Below, one piece after another: positions 26,606-35,583 of a stretch of 64,000 nucleotides of DNA (the first letter of the stretch is position 1; every line of letters begins with the position of its first letter). Source of the DNA: Rhodococcus sp. SBT000017 (lineage in GTDB: Bacteria; Actinomycetota; Actinomycetes; Mycobacteriales; Mycobacteriaceae); NCBI RefSeq assembly GCF_003688915.1, contig NZ_REFU01000001.1, positions 3,038,001 through 3,102,000 of the forward strand. Reading direction: 5' to 3'. The position numbers and the translations under genes are program-made. The notes under the pieces were generated by a model that saw only the letters and a program-made list of their open reading frames with translations, was not told the origin of the DNA and did no database searches.

Positions 26606-28918
26606 TCACTCGTCTTCGTCCGGTTCCGGGGCGGGATCCGCTGCGGGTGCCGGGGCCGGGTCCGGGCGATCGGGCTGGACGCACCGCACGATGGGGATCG
26701 GGTCGTACTTCACCGTTCTGGTGTTCCGCGAAATTTCTCTGCCCGACGCGGCATCGCTGATCACCCTGGTGTCGCTGGCGGTGAATCCCTGGCCTCCGCC
26801 GGACGCGACGCAGCCTGCGCCTGCGGGCAATGTCACCGTGTTGGGTGAGGTGAAATTGGTTCGCGAACCGGTGATCGATTCGACGTCGACCGTTTTCGTT
26901 CCCCACAGTCGCACGGTGACGCTGGACGAGTCGGCGAACGATTGGATGACCACGCCGGTGTCGTTCGGATTGGTGAACTTCAGGTCGATGGCACCCTCGA
27001 AGACCGTCGCCTCGCGCGCCTCGGGGTATCGGCTGATGTAGTAGCTGTGTTCGGTGTGGTCGGTGTCTTCCATGCCGGCGAAGTACGACGCGTTGTAGAG
27101 CGTCGTCGCGAACTGGCTGATGCCGCCGCCGACCGCGCGATCGGGTCGACCGTTGTCGATGATCCCCGACTCCACGAAGCCCTGCGCGGTGCCTCGGGGA
27201 CCGGTGTACCCGTTGAGCGAGAACGTTTCTTTCGGCTTCACGAGCGCACCGTTCACGATCTGCGCCGTCAGCCCGATATTGACGCCCGACGCGTACTCGA
27301 ACCCACCGGTGGCGTACTCGGCGATCACTTCTCGCACACCGAGATTCTGCGCGGCTTCGGTGGTGAGAGCGGGCGGGGCAGGTTCGTAGATCGCCTCGGT
27401 GGTGCGGGGTCCGTCGGCGGACAGCAGCGCGGGCAGTTGCTCGAGAGTCTTGCGCCACTCGACCAGCTCGCCCATCTCTCCGGGAACGACGGTCGGGGCA
27501 CCGCCGGAGAAGGTGAACGACGCGTCCGTCGGCGGTATCTCGGTGCGCACGAGTTGCGGCGCGAGAATGCCTATGGCGACGTCGGTGTCGTAGATCGGGG
27601 TCAGTCCGCCCTGGCCGTCCGGGTCGAAACGCAGAACCTCGCCCACACGATCCGTCGGGAGGATCGCCTCGACGTCCTGCCGGCCCGCTACGGTCACCGG
27701 TGCCTCGACCGCAGGAGCGGCGATGTCGGCGAAGGCGCGATCCACGGCGTCCTGGGTCACCGTGACGGGTGTTGTTTCGTAGACCGCTTCCGTTGCGCCC
27801 GAGGCCCATTCGGCCTGCAGGTTTCGCCGCGTCCCGTCGGCGTCGAGTACCCGGCCGGACAGCGGCGCGACGGCAATCGGTGTGCTGCCGTCGAACACGA
27901 TGTCACCTTCGACGGGCTCGCGGTCGGTCTCGACGCGCAGTCCGTCGACGGCAGCAGTGAGTGCTTGCTCGTCGGTGGTCGACACGACGCCGATCTCGCG
28001 GCTGCCGAACAACGACGTCAGCCGAGTGATCGGATTGATCGGCTGTGATCCGGCGCGGTCGAGCGTCGCGTTCCAGTCCACACCGAGACCGGCAGCGGCC
28101 GGGAGTACCTCGACCTGTCGATCGCCGACGTCGACCGATACTGGTTGCTCGGCGCGGGCACCCAACTCCGAACGCAAGAGAGCTTCGGCGTCGGAGTGGC
28201 TCTTGCCGCCGACCTCGATCCCGGCGACGGTGACGCCGCGTGGCACTCGGTCGCTGGAGGTGATCCAATCCGCCGCGTACAGCAGCGTGAGAACCGCTAC
28301 CACCGCGCCGGTCCCGATCGCGATCTTCCGCCACGGCGGCACGAACCCGGACCCGTCGGCGGGCTGCGGCGAGCCGCCCTCCGGCGGAATCACGGGTGGC
28401 TGGACCGGCGATTCGGATTGGGGAGAGACCTCTGTCTCTGCAGGAACATCGGGCTGAGCAGGCACAACAGGTTCCGCGGCGGCGACAGGTTGTGCGGGGA
28501 CTACAGGCTGCGCGATGGTCGGCGATTCGTCGGCTGCGGGCGGCTGCTCCGGGGCCGGGATCGAATCGGGCTCGGCGTCCCCCGGCACGACGGCAGCGGC
28601 GTGGGCTTCGGTGGCCTCGGCATCGTCGACGACCGGATCTGCGGTTACCGGGTCTTCGGCCACCGGATCTTCGTCTACCGACCCAGCATCGCCCGAACCT
28701 CCATCGCCCGACCCCGGCCCATCGACATCGGCTTCCGCGCCGGAAGGCTGCTCGGCCTCGGCTTCCGGAACCTGCTCCGCCTCGGACGAATGCTTCGGAG
28801 CGTCCGTCTCGTCGCGGACCGCACCGAAGACCTCTGTGGGAGCGTCGTACGGCGGTACATCGGGTTTCGGTTCGGCACCGTTGGGCGCGTCACCCGACCT
28901 ACTGTTGCCCTCGCTCAC
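26606..28918 (-). CDS. VanW-domain membrane protein with long acidic N-terminus
   Basis: About 770 residues. The first 190 or so are acidic, Pro/Ala/Glu-rich and probably disordered in the cytosol; one membrane helix follows (IAIGTGAVVAVLTLLYAADWI). The external part holds repeated YoaR-like putative peptidoglycan-binding modules and a VanW domain (AQGFVESGIIDNGRPDRAVG... GGGISQFATTLYN). The C-terminal tail is again Pro/Asp/Glu-rich. VanW proteins are cell-wall associated, but their reaction is unknown. The GTG at 28918 follows GGAAGG by seven bases and is preferred to GTG at 28939. It is longer than typical family members because of the low-complexity ends. Confidence 0.82.
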   Translation of the reverse strand: MSEGNSRSGDAPNGAEPKPDVPPYDAPTEVFGAVRDETDAPKHSSEAEQVPEAEAEQPSGAEADVDGPGSGDGGSGDAGSVDEDPVAEDPVTADPVVDDAEATEAHAAAVVPGDAEPDSIPAPEQPPAADESPTIAQPVVPAQPVAAAEPVVPAQPDVPAETEVSPQSESPVQPPVIPPEGGSPQPADGSGFVPPWRKIAIGTGAVVAVLTLLYAADWITSSDRVPRGVTVAGIEVGGKSHSDAEALLRSELGARAEQPVSVDVGDRQVEVLPAAAGLGVDWNATLDRAGSQPINPITRLTSLFGSREIGVVSTTDEQALTAAVDGLRVETDREPVEGDIVFDGSTPIAVAPLSGRVLDADGTRRNLQAEWASGATEAVYETTPVTVTQDAVDRAFADIAAPAVEAPVTVAGRQDVEAILPTDRVGEVLRFDPDGQGGLTPIYDTDVAIGILAPQLVRTEIPPTDASFTFSGGAPTVVPGEMGELVEWRKTLEQLPALLSADGPRTTEAIYEPAPPALTTEAAQNLGVREVIAEYATGGFEYASGVNIGLTAQIVNGALVKPKETFSLNGYTGPRGTAQGFVESGIIDNGRPDRAVGGGISQFATTLYNASYFAGMEDTDHTEHSYYISRYPEAREATVFEGAIDLKFTNPNDTGVVIQSFADSSSVTVRLWGTKTVDVESITGSRTNFTSPNTVTLPAGAGCVASGGGQGFTASDTRVISDAASGREISRNTRTVKYDPIPIVRCVQPDRPDPAPAPAADPAPEPDEDE

Positions 28919-29147
28919 GTTCGACCCTTCCAGGACCACCGTTGGTTGTTGTTCCGCCCTTCTGCACGGCGTACCCCTCGCACGAGCTTACGCAAACCGA
29001 ACGGTGACGCTCACTCCGGAGACCATCGGCACAGCGACGAGAAAGGCCCCGCGCTGCTGCCGGGTCGGGGGTCAGGCAGCAGCACGGAGCCACTGGGAAT
29101 ATATGCACACCACGCCACGCCGTTACAACGACTGCAAAATTGTCTCG
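28919..29147. other. Intergenic gap, nothing recognised
   Basis: 229 bases between the VanW-type gene and the downstream end of the second PucR-type gene (both leftward). A GC-rich inverted stretch near 29055-29085 (GCTGCTGCC/GGCAGCAGC) may act as a terminator for the PucR-type gene. No RNA gene or open frame is convincing. Confidence 0.4.
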
Positions 29148-30452
29148 TCAATTCATTCGGTTGAATGATCCGCGGGCCGTCGAACTGTCCCCTTGCCCGA
29201 CGGCTCGGGCCCAATGTCCCGTCCTGACCAGCGCGAGAGTGAGCAGGAGCCGATCTCGCGGATCGGTCAGATCATGCCCGGTCAACTCCTCGATGCGGTG
29301 GACCCGGTAGATCACGGTGTTTCGATGGCAGTAGAGCGCCTTGGCGGCGTTGGTGGGCGAGCCGTCCGACGCGAGCATGTGGGCCAGGGTGTCGAGCAGC
29401 GTTCCTCGATGCGGCTCCGGGTGCGTCCACAGTTTTCCCAGAGCGTGGCGCACCAGCAACTCCGACGATCGGTCGTCGGCCGCCATGATCACGCGGGGCA
29501 GTCGGTCCGTCGCCAGAGCCACGCCGCTGTCTTCGGTGATGGTCTCGGCCGTCAATGCCGCGAGCCGATACGCCGCAGCGAACGACGACAGGCCCTCGGG
29601 CGAATGCGCGACCCCCACAGGCCCGACGGCCTTGGCAGCGAGGGCGTCGACGACGGAGTGCCACGATCCCGTTCCGAGTGCGACGAGCGCGAACTGGTGG
29701 CCGTCCCTGGTGTTCCAATGCGAGACCGCACCGATCTGATCCAACGCGTCCTCGGGTGCCGGGAGCGGCGGCGACCCTTGGTCGTCGAGCGGACCGACGA
29801 CACACGCGATCTGCTGTGATGCCGAAAGGCCAAGGGTGGCACGTGCTTCCATGACGAACGCCGGATCACCGCCGCGCCCCGATCGAAGGCCGTCGAGTAT
29901 CACCAGAACGTTGGCGAGATCGCGCTGCTGCATCCGCGCGCTTTCCTGCCGGTATGCCTCGACGAGGGTTTCGTACTGGCTGTCGAGCGCGCGCCACAGC
30001 TGCTGACCCGCCACGAGCAGCAGATGCTCGTCGATGCTGGTTCGGCACTGCTCGCGCTCGAGCATCAGCTCCTCCCACAGCGTCCGACTCCCCAGCGTGT
30101 ACGCCTTGAGTACCAGTTCCATCGGAATTCCTTGGCGTGCGCGCTCTCTGCCGGTACGACGCCACACCTCGCGCGCGTTGTCACCCGCGGCGGGCAGCCC
30201 CGACAGGGTGCGGAGACCTTGATTGATGTGCTCGCGAGTGCTGCGCCGAATCTCGCCTGCGATGTCCGGAGTGGAGCTGGCCAGGTAGGCGGGTTCCTGC
30301 TCGATCAACGCCAGCGTGATGGAGTCCGCGATCGAATCCGCTCGCGACGTCAGGGCTGCCCATGCACGTCGAATCTGCTCCTGGTCGGCGTCCGTCACCG
30401 CTCCCCGGGCAGCCGAACGCGCCGATGCGCGTCGACCATCGGGGGCACCCAC
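29148..30452 (-). CDS. PucR-type transcriptional regulator
   Basis: About 434 residues. The C-terminus carries the PucR-type helix-turn-helix (YCHRNTVIYRVHRIEELTGHD). The N-terminal half is helical and sensor-like (SREHINQGLRTL, ARQGIPMELVLKAYTLGSRTLW). It is divergent from the Liv-type transporter and probably regulates it, with the transported compound or its metabolite as signal. The start is not firm: GTG at 30452 is chosen, since the ATG at 30569 gives a poor N-terminal sequence and runs over the promoter inverted repeats. A weak GGTGG precedes the GTG. Confidence 0.85.
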   Translation of the reverse strand: MGAPDGRRASARSAARGAVTDADQEQIRRAWAALTSRADSIADSITLALIEQEPAYLASSTPDIAGEIRRSTREHINQGLRTLSGLPAAGDNAREVWRRTGRERARQGIPMELVLKAYTLGSRTLWEELMLEREQCRTSIDEHLLLVAGQQLWRALDSQYETLVEAYRQESARMQQRDLANVLVILDGLRSGRGGDPAFVMEARATLGLSASQQIACVVGPLDDQGSPPLPAPEDALDQIGAVSHWNTRDGHQFALVALGTGSWHSVVDALAAKAVGPVGVAHSPEGLSSFAAAYRLAALTAETITEDSGVALATDRLPRVIMAADDRSSELLVRHALGKLWTHPEPHRGTLLDTLAHMLASDGSPTNAAKALYCHRNTVIYRVHRIEELTGHDLTDPRDRLLLTLALVRTGHWARAVGQGDSSTARGSFNRMN

Positions 30453-30455
30453 CTG

Positions 30456-30474
30456 CTCAGTTTTGCGCACTGAG
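30456..30474. promoter_or_regulatory. Inverted repeat CTCAGT-N7-ACTGAG near PucR start
   Basis: CTCAGT (30456-30461) and ACTGAG (30469-30474) are exact inverted copies with a seven-base spacer containing GCGC. It lies directly upstream of the PucR GTG, a position expected for autoregulation. Confidence 0.45.
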
Positions 30475-30504
30475 CCCACATGGCAGGTCGATTTGACCGT
30501 TACT

Positions 30505-30567
30505 GGTGCCCAGGCACCCAAACATTCTGTGCGCAGCGCCCATATCGCCCGTTGTGCGAAACGCACC
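30505..30567. promoter_or_regulatory. Two further inverted repeats in the PucR/Liv gap
   Basis: GGTGCC-CA-GGCACC at 30505-30518 and GTGCG-AAA-CGCAC at about 30554-30566, both perfect in their arms. The second begins with TTGTGCG, sharing a half-site with the other PucR-linked operator at 9535. They lie 34-95 bases before the LivG start, so an activator site is plausible. Confidence 0.4.
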
Positions 30568-30600
30568 ATAGTGGACGCAACAGATTGTGAGGTGGATCAC

Positions 30601-31455
30601 TTGAACGCTATCGACACGAAGGACCCGGTCCTCACCATGACGGACGTCGAAGTGTCCTTCGGCGGAATCGTCGCGCTGTCCGGAGTCAGTCTCGAGGTGC
30701 GACCCGGCGAAGTTCTCGGCGTCATCGGGCCCAACGGTGCAGGCAAGACGACGCTGTTCAACGTTGCGTGCGGACTCGTTCGTCCGCAATCGGGAACGCT
30801 CGGACGACACGGCGAAACGTTGACCCGTCTACGACCGCACGACCTACCCCGGCTCGGCATGAGCCGAACTCTCCAGGGACTCGGACTGTTCGATCGGATG
30901 ACGGTTCTGGACAACGTCATGGTCGGTGCCGATCGAACAGCGAAGACCGGAATCCTCGCGGGCCTGCTCGGCCTACCGTCGAGTGCCTCCGACGATGCCG
31001 CGGTCCGCTCCACCGCGATGGCCACCCTCGAACGCTTGCGGATCGACGGCCATGCGCACCGATTGCCACCGAGCCTGCCGTACGCGGTGCGCAAACGCGT
31101 CGCACTCGCACGCGCCCTGGTGAGTGAACCGACACTGCTACTGCTGGACGAACCCGCCTCGGGTCTGTCCAGTGACGAAATGAGCGAACTCGGCGACGAG
31201 ATCCGCTCTCTCGCTTCCTCACCGGGTCGTTCCGCAGGCTCCACTCCTGCCCCCTCACCGGATTCCGAACCGGAAAGACCGGCCACATCGATCATGCTCG
31301 TCGAGCATCACATGGATCTCGTCATGAGTGTGTGCGACCGGATCTACGTGCTGGATTTCGGCAAGGTCATCGCGCAGGGAACGCCCGACGAGATTCGCGA
31401 GGATCCGGCCGTGCTCGCTGCATACCTCGGAAACGAAGTGGCACATGAGAACTGA
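30601..31455 (+). CDS. livG: ABC importer ATP-binding protein, LivG type
   Basis: A 284-residue ATPase. Walker A is GPNGAGKTTLFN, followed by the Q-loop (MSRTLQGLGLF) and Walker B LLLLDEPASGL; the signature motif is unusual (LPYAVRKRVALARAL). It belongs to branched-chain amino-acid/HAAT-type importers. Between Walker B and the H-loop (EHHMDLVMS) there is an extra Ser/Pro/Glu-rich stretch containing SAGSTPAPSP, absent from usual LivG proteins and matching a dispersed 28-base repeat (31224-31251). TTG at 30601, eight bases after GAGG, is the best start. The gene opens the livGFHMK cluster. Confidence 0.85.
   Translation: MNAIDTKDPVLTMTDVEVSFGGIVALSGVSLEVRPGEVLGVIGPNGAGKTTLFNVACGLVRPQSGTLGRHGETLTRLRPHDLPRLGMSRTLQGLGLFDRMTVLDNVMVGADRTAKTGILAGLLGLPSSASDDAAVRSTAMATLERLRIDGHAHRLPPSLPYAVRKRVALARALVSEPTLLLLDEPASGLSSDEMSELGDEIRSLASSPGRSAGSTPAPSPDSEPERPATSIMLVEHHMDLVMSVCDRIYVLDFGKVIAQGTPDEIREDPAVLAAYLGNEVAHEN
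31224..31251. repeat. 28-base dispersed repeat, copy inside livG-like gene
   Basis: 26 of 28 bases match the copy at 54574-54601. Both are read in the same protein frame (SAGSTPA). Here the repeat lies within the low-complexity insertion of the LivG-like ATPase. Confidence 0.7.
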
Positions 31456-32167
31456 CGCGGCGCACCTGACGATCACCGATCTGACCGTTCGATACGGACC
31501 GGTCACCGCCCTCGACTCGGTGTCGATGACCGTCACGGCCGGAGCTGTCACGGCCGTACTCGGCGCGAACGGAGCAGGCAAGACGACTCTGCTGCGCACC
31601 ATCTCGGGATTGCTGAAACCGGTGTCGGGGAGGATCGAACTCGCCGGGGTCGACATCGTCGGCGTGGCACCGGACCGCATGTCCCGCAAAGGTCTTGCGC
31701 ACGTTCCCGAGGGTCGGGGCGTCATCGCCGAGTTGACCGTCGACGAGAATCTTCGACTCGGCGCGATGGGACGCAACCGAAGTCACGACGCCGTCACCCT
31801 CGACCGTATCTACGACATGTTTCCGCCCCTGACCGGTCGTCGGGCATCCTCGGCACACACCCTGTCCGGCGGAGAGCGACAGATGCTCGTGATCGGCCGA
31901 GCGCTGATGGCGACACCGTCGGTGCTTCTGCTCGACGAACCGTCTCTCGGACTCGCACCGAAAGTCGCCGCGCAGATATTCGAGACGCTGCGCGGACTCG
32001 TCGACTCCGAGTCGATGACCGTCGTGCTCGTCGAACAGAACGCCCGCAGTGCGCTGTCGATCGCCGAACATGCCGTCGTCCTCGATCTGGGCAAGGTCGC
32101 GGTAGAAGGTCCCGCCGACACCTTGGCCGGGGACGACGCCCTCCGACACGCCTATCTCGGGTTCTAG
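31445..32167 (+). CDS. livF: ABC importer ATP-binding protein, LivF type
   Basis: A 240-residue ATPase with Walker A GANGAGKTTLLR, Q-loop VPEGRGVI, signature LSGGERQMLVIGRALM, Walker B LLLLDEPSLGLAP and H-loop VEQNARSA. This is a standard LivF protein that energises uptake together with LivG. Its ATG overlaps the livG stop by 11 bases, and it is followed 26 bases later by the permease gene livH. Confidence 0.9.
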   Translation: MRTDAAHLTITDLTVRYGPVTALDSVSMTVTAGAVTAVLGANGAGKTTLLRTISGLLKPVSGRIELAGVDIVGVAPDRMSRKGLAHVPEGRGVIAELTVDENLRLGAMGRNRSHDAVTLDRIYDMFPPLTGRRASSAHTLSGGERQMLVIGRALMATPSVLLLDEPSLGLAPKVAAQIFETLRGLVDSESMTVVLVEQNARSALSIAEHAVVLDLGKVAVEGPADTLAGDDALRHAYLGF

Positions 32168-32193
32168 AGCAAGCCGAAAGGACGCCAGCCACA

Positions 32194-33072
32194 GTGCAAC
32201 AACTGCTCACCATCCTCATCAACGGCGTGACCACAGGCATGATCTACGCCGCGTTCGCGCTCGCCCTCGTACTCATCTGGCGATCGACCCGCATCGTCAA
32301 CTTCGCGCAGGCCCCGATGGCCATGATCACCACGTACGTGGCACTGGTCGTCATCGACGCCGGCTACTCGTACTGGATCGGATTCGGAGTCGCGCTCCTC
32401 TGCGGCCTGCTACTGGGAGCGTTGACGGAGCGACTCGTCATCCGATTCGTCGACAGCTCATCGCACATCAACCCGGTCATTCTCACGCTCGGGTTGTTCA
32501 TCATCATCCACGCGGTGGCCGCCATCGTCTTCGGTAACCAATTCCGTTCCTTCCCTGCACCGTTCGGTCTCACCGGACAGCGGATCGGCGACATGAACGT
32601 AGCGTTGACCGGGTACGACATCTTCAAGATCGTCGCCGTCCTCGTGGTCCTGGGATTGCTGATCCTGCTCTTCCGGTTCACCGATCTGGGACTGAAGATG
32701 CGCGCGAGCGCCTTCGAGCAGGAGGTCGCCAAACTCCTCGGCGTACGCGTGAGTCGAATGCTCACTCTCGGTTGGGCGCTGGCCGCAGTGGTCGGTTCGC
32801 TCGCCGGACTCCTCATCGCAGGTGGGTCGCTCGTGCATCCGGGCTACATGGACTCGATCGTCGTATTCGGTTTCGTTGCAGCGGTTCTCGGCGGACTGGA
32901 CAGTCCGGCGGGAGCAGTGGTCGGCGGCCTGCTGATGGGCATCGGGCTCAGTTTCGTCAGTGGCTATCTCGGTCAGGATCTGGTCTCCAGCGCGGCATTG
33001 GTGATCCTGATCGTCGTGCTTCTGCTACGACCGAGCGGGCTGTTCGCCAGCTCTGCGGCCAGGAGGGTGTGA
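32194..33072 (+). CDS. livH: ABC importer permease, LivH type
   Basis: A 292-residue inner-membrane protein with about eight membrane helices. LIWRSTRIVNFAQAPMAM near residue 27 is the typical N-terminal LivH sequence, and KMRASAFEQEVAKLLGVRVSRML is the ATPase-contact loop. GTG at 32194 is preceded by AAGGA. It pairs with LivM to form the membrane pore of a branched-chain-amino-acid or amide/urea-type importer. Confidence 0.9.
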   Translation: MQQLLTILINGVTTGMIYAAFALALVLIWRSTRIVNFAQAPMAMITTYVALVVIDAGYSYWIGFGVALLCGLLLGALTERLVIRFVDSSSHINPVILTLGLFIIIHAVAAIVFGNQFRSFPAPFGLTGQRIGDMNVALTGYDIFKIVAVLVVLGLLILLFRFTDLGLKMRASAFEQEVAKLLGVRVSRMLTLGWALAAVVGSLAGLLIAGGSLVHPGYMDSIVVFGFVAAVLGGLDSPAGAVVGGLLMGIGLSFVSGYLGQDLVSSAALVILIVVLLLRPSGLFASSAARRV

Positions 33073-33073
33073 C

Positions 33074-34117
33074 ATGAACGCAACTCTCACTCGCCTCACC
33101 GCAACACCGGTTCGACGCCACATCCTCGGTTCCCTCATCGGATTGATCGTCATCGTGCTCGCCCTCGAATCTCTGAGCACCTTCCGACAGAGCCAACTCA
33201 CCTCGGTGGCCTACCTGGCCATCGCAGCCGGCGGACTGACGGTGCTGACCGGGCTCAGCGGCCAGCTCTCGCTCGGGCACGGTGCGTTCATGGCGGTCGG
33301 CGCATACACCGCGGCATTGATGTTGCGGGCCAACGATTCGGGATGGTCGGTACCCCTCGTTCTGCTCGCCGCCACCGTGGTCTCGGCGGTGGTCGGTGTC
33401 GTGGTCGGTGTGGCCGCCGCCCGACTGCACGGGCCGTACCTGGCCGGTGCGACGCTTGCGCTCGCCGTCGCGGTACCGGGCCTGGCCCTGTACTTCTCGG
33501 ACTACCTCGGCGGTGAACAGGGACTCGTCGTGCCGGCACCGAAGGTGCCCGAGCTGATCGACGACATGATGTTCTTCGTCACCGGAAACGAGCTCAGCGG
33601 AACGAAATTCGTCGCCTATGTCAGCTGGATACTGCTGGTGATCGTGTTCTTCCTGTTGGCGAACGCCTCGTCGAGCCGGATCGGCCGTCGCTGGCGGGCC
33701 GTTCGAGACGACGAAGTCGCCGCCGAACTGGCCGGAATCGACCTGGGGCGCGCACGCATTCTCGCGTTCGTGGTCAGCGCGGCCTGTGCGGGCGCGGGCG
33801 GTGCAGTACTGGCGATGTCGGCACGAATCGCGGCACCGAGCGGATTCACGCTGACCCTCTCGCTGACCCTGCTCTCCGCCGTCGTCATCGGCGGGCTGGG
33901 AACCCTCTCCGGTGCATTGATCGGGGCTGTTCTGCTGACCTACATCCCACCCGTGGTCACCAACCTCGGGCTCGATCTGGGTCTGAGCAGTCTGCAATCT
34001 GCCGAACTCGCACCACTGGTGACCGGAATCTTCACCGTCCTCGTCATCCTGTTCGCCCCACTGGGTTTGGTGGGCACGTATCGCAAGTTCCGTCTGACCA
34101 GAAAAGGAATGAAATGA
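33074..34117 (+). CDS. livM: ABC importer permease, LivM type
   Basis: A 347-residue membrane protein with eight or more hydrophobic segments. LTGLSGQLSLGHGAFMAVGAYTAAL is the usual LivM motif near residue 54, and RRWRAVRDDEVAAELAGIDLGRARILAFV is the coupling loop. One base separates it from livH; its stop overlaps the substrate-binding protein gene by four bases. It therefore lies within a single translationally coupled operon. Confidence 0.9.
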   Translation: MNATLTRLTATPVRRHILGSLIGLIVIVLALESLSTFRQSQLTSVAYLAIAAGGLTVLTGLSGQLSLGHGAFMAVGAYTAALMLRANDSGWSVPLVLLAATVVSAVVGVVVGVAAARLHGPYLAGATLALAVAVPGLALYFSDYLGGEQGLVVPAPKVPELIDDMMFFVTGNELSGTKFVAYVSWILLVIVFFLLANASSSRIGRRWRAVRDDEVAAELAGIDLGRARILAFVVSAACAGAGGAVLAMSARIAAPSGFTLTLSLTLLSAVVIGGLGTLSGALIGAVLLTYIPPVVTNLGLDLGLSSLQSAELAPLVTGIFTVLVILFAPLGLVGTYRKFRLTRKGMK

Positions 34118-35433
34118 AAAAGTTCGGATCGGTGGCATTCAGAACGACCGCGCTCGTCGCCGTCGTCTCGTTGGCCGCGGCGTGTGGTGCAGGTGGCCGA
34201 GAAGAGACGACGGAATCCTCGGAAGGGTCGACGGTCGGCATCACCGACACCTCGGTGAAGATCGGTGCCCACTTTCCGTTGACCGGGGTCGCAGCGCCCG
34301 GTTACAGCGAAATCCCCACGGGCGCACAGGCCTACTTCGACTACGTCAACGCAGCGGGAGGCATCAACGGCCGACAGATCGAATACGTGGTTCGGGACGA
34401 CTCCTACGATCCGACGACCACCACCCAGGTCGTCAACGAACTGGTTCTCCAGGACGAGGTGTTCGCCGTCGTCGGCGGACTCGGCACAGCGACCCACAGC
34501 GCTGTCATCGACTTCCTCAACGAGGAGGGTGTGCCGGATCTGTTCGTCTCCTCCGGCGCGATCATGTGGGGCAACGACCCCGAGAAGTACCCCAATACCT
34601 TCGGCTGGCAGCCCGACTACCAGGTCGAGGGCAAGATCATCGGTGACTGGGTGACGAAGAACCGACCCGACGCCAAGGTCGGACTGTTCCTCCAGGACGA
34701 CGACCTCGGCCGAGACAGCGAAGAGGCGGTGCGGCAGTATCTCGACGATCAGATCGTCGAGGTCGTGCGGTACACCTCGGGCAACACCGACGTCGCACCT
34801 CAGATCGCGGCCTTGCAAGGTGCCGGAGCAGATCTGATCCTCGGCTTCAACGTTCCCTCGTACACCGCACTGAGCCAGCTGACAGCCATGCGGCTCAACT
34901 ACGACCCCGAGTGGTTCTACAGCTCGATCGGTTCCGACGTCGACCTCGTCGGCTCCCTGCTCGGACGCTTCTCCCAGGGTGCGGTCACCGACGGCGCGCA
35001 GTCGCTCGAAGGGATGATCTCGCTGGAGTACATCCCGGGCGTCGACTCTCCTGAGAATCCGTGGACCCAACTGTGGCAGAAGGTCTGGGCCGAGAACGGA
35101 ACCGGTGACCCCTTGACCAACTACCGCATCTACGGTCTGAGCCAGGCGTACGCATTCGTCCAAGCGCTGCAGGCGGCGGGCGAGAATCCCACCCGTGAGG
35201 GCATCGTCGCGGCCATCCAGGACGGCGGCATGGACTTCGAAGGTCCGCAGTTGGCCCCGTTCCGCTACTCGGAAGAAAGTCACCTCGGAATTTCCGGTGC
35301 CAGTGTCTTCCAGATCCGCGGCGGCGTACCCGAGTATCTGACTCCGGTGCTGCAGACCGACATCGGGGATTCGGCAGTGGAGGAGTACACGGGCGAGGAA
35401 TCGACCCCGCCGGAAAGCGGCATACCCGGCTGA
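34114..35433 (+). CDS. livK: Branched-chain-type ABC substrate-binding lipoprotein, LivK type
   Basis: A 439-residue periplasmic-type binding protein anchored as lipoprotein: MKKFGSVAFRTTALVAVVSL with lipobox LAAACGAG. The mature part starts VGITDTSVKIGAHFPLTGVAAPGYSEI, typical of type I periplasmic binding proteins of the Leu/Ile/Val and amide families. It is followed by GGINGRQIEYVVRDDSYDPTTT. The ligand is not predictable; amino acids, short amides or aromatic acids are possible. The last gene of the Liv operon; a terminator lies eight bases after the stop. Confidence 0.9.
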   Translation: MKKFGSVAFRTTALVAVVSLAAACGAGGREETTESSEGSTVGITDTSVKIGAHFPLTGVAAPGYSEIPTGAQAYFDYVNAAGGINGRQIEYVVRDDSYDPTTTTQVVNELVLQDEVFAVVGGLGTATHSAVIDFLNEEGVPDLFVSSGAIMWGNDPEKYPNTFGWQPDYQVEGKIIGDWVTKNRPDAKVGLFLQDDDLGRDSEEAVRQYLDDQIVEVVRYTSGNTDVAPQIAALQGAGADLILGFNVPSYTALSQLTAMRLNYDPEWFYSSIGSDVDLVGSLLGRFSQGAVTDGAQSLEGMISLEYIPGVDSPENPWTQLWQKVWAENGTGDPLTNYRIYGLSQAYAFVQALQAAGENPTREGIVAAIQDGGMDFEGPQLAPFRYSEESHLGISGASVFQIRGGVPEYLTPVLQTDIGDSAVEEYTGEESTPPESGIPG

Positions 35434-35440
35434 TCACACG

Positions 35441-35475
35441 AAAAAGGGGCACGCGGCGCATGCGTGCCCCTTTTT
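35441..35475 (+). terminator. Terminator after Liv operon
   Basis: AAAAAGGGGCACGC (35441-35454) pairs with GCGTGCCCCTTTTT (35462-35475), with a seven-base loop and a T-run on the plus strand, making it a classical intrinsic terminator; the A-run gives a weaker one on the other strand. Confidence 0.92.
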
Positions 35476-35583
35476 CACGTGGTGGTCGGCAGATCCGAAA
35501 ACCCCTCGATTATCGGATCCGCCGACCCTTCTGTCCCCCGGACTGTGTCCCCCCGGATTGGGAGCAGCCGAAGCTGCCGCCGG

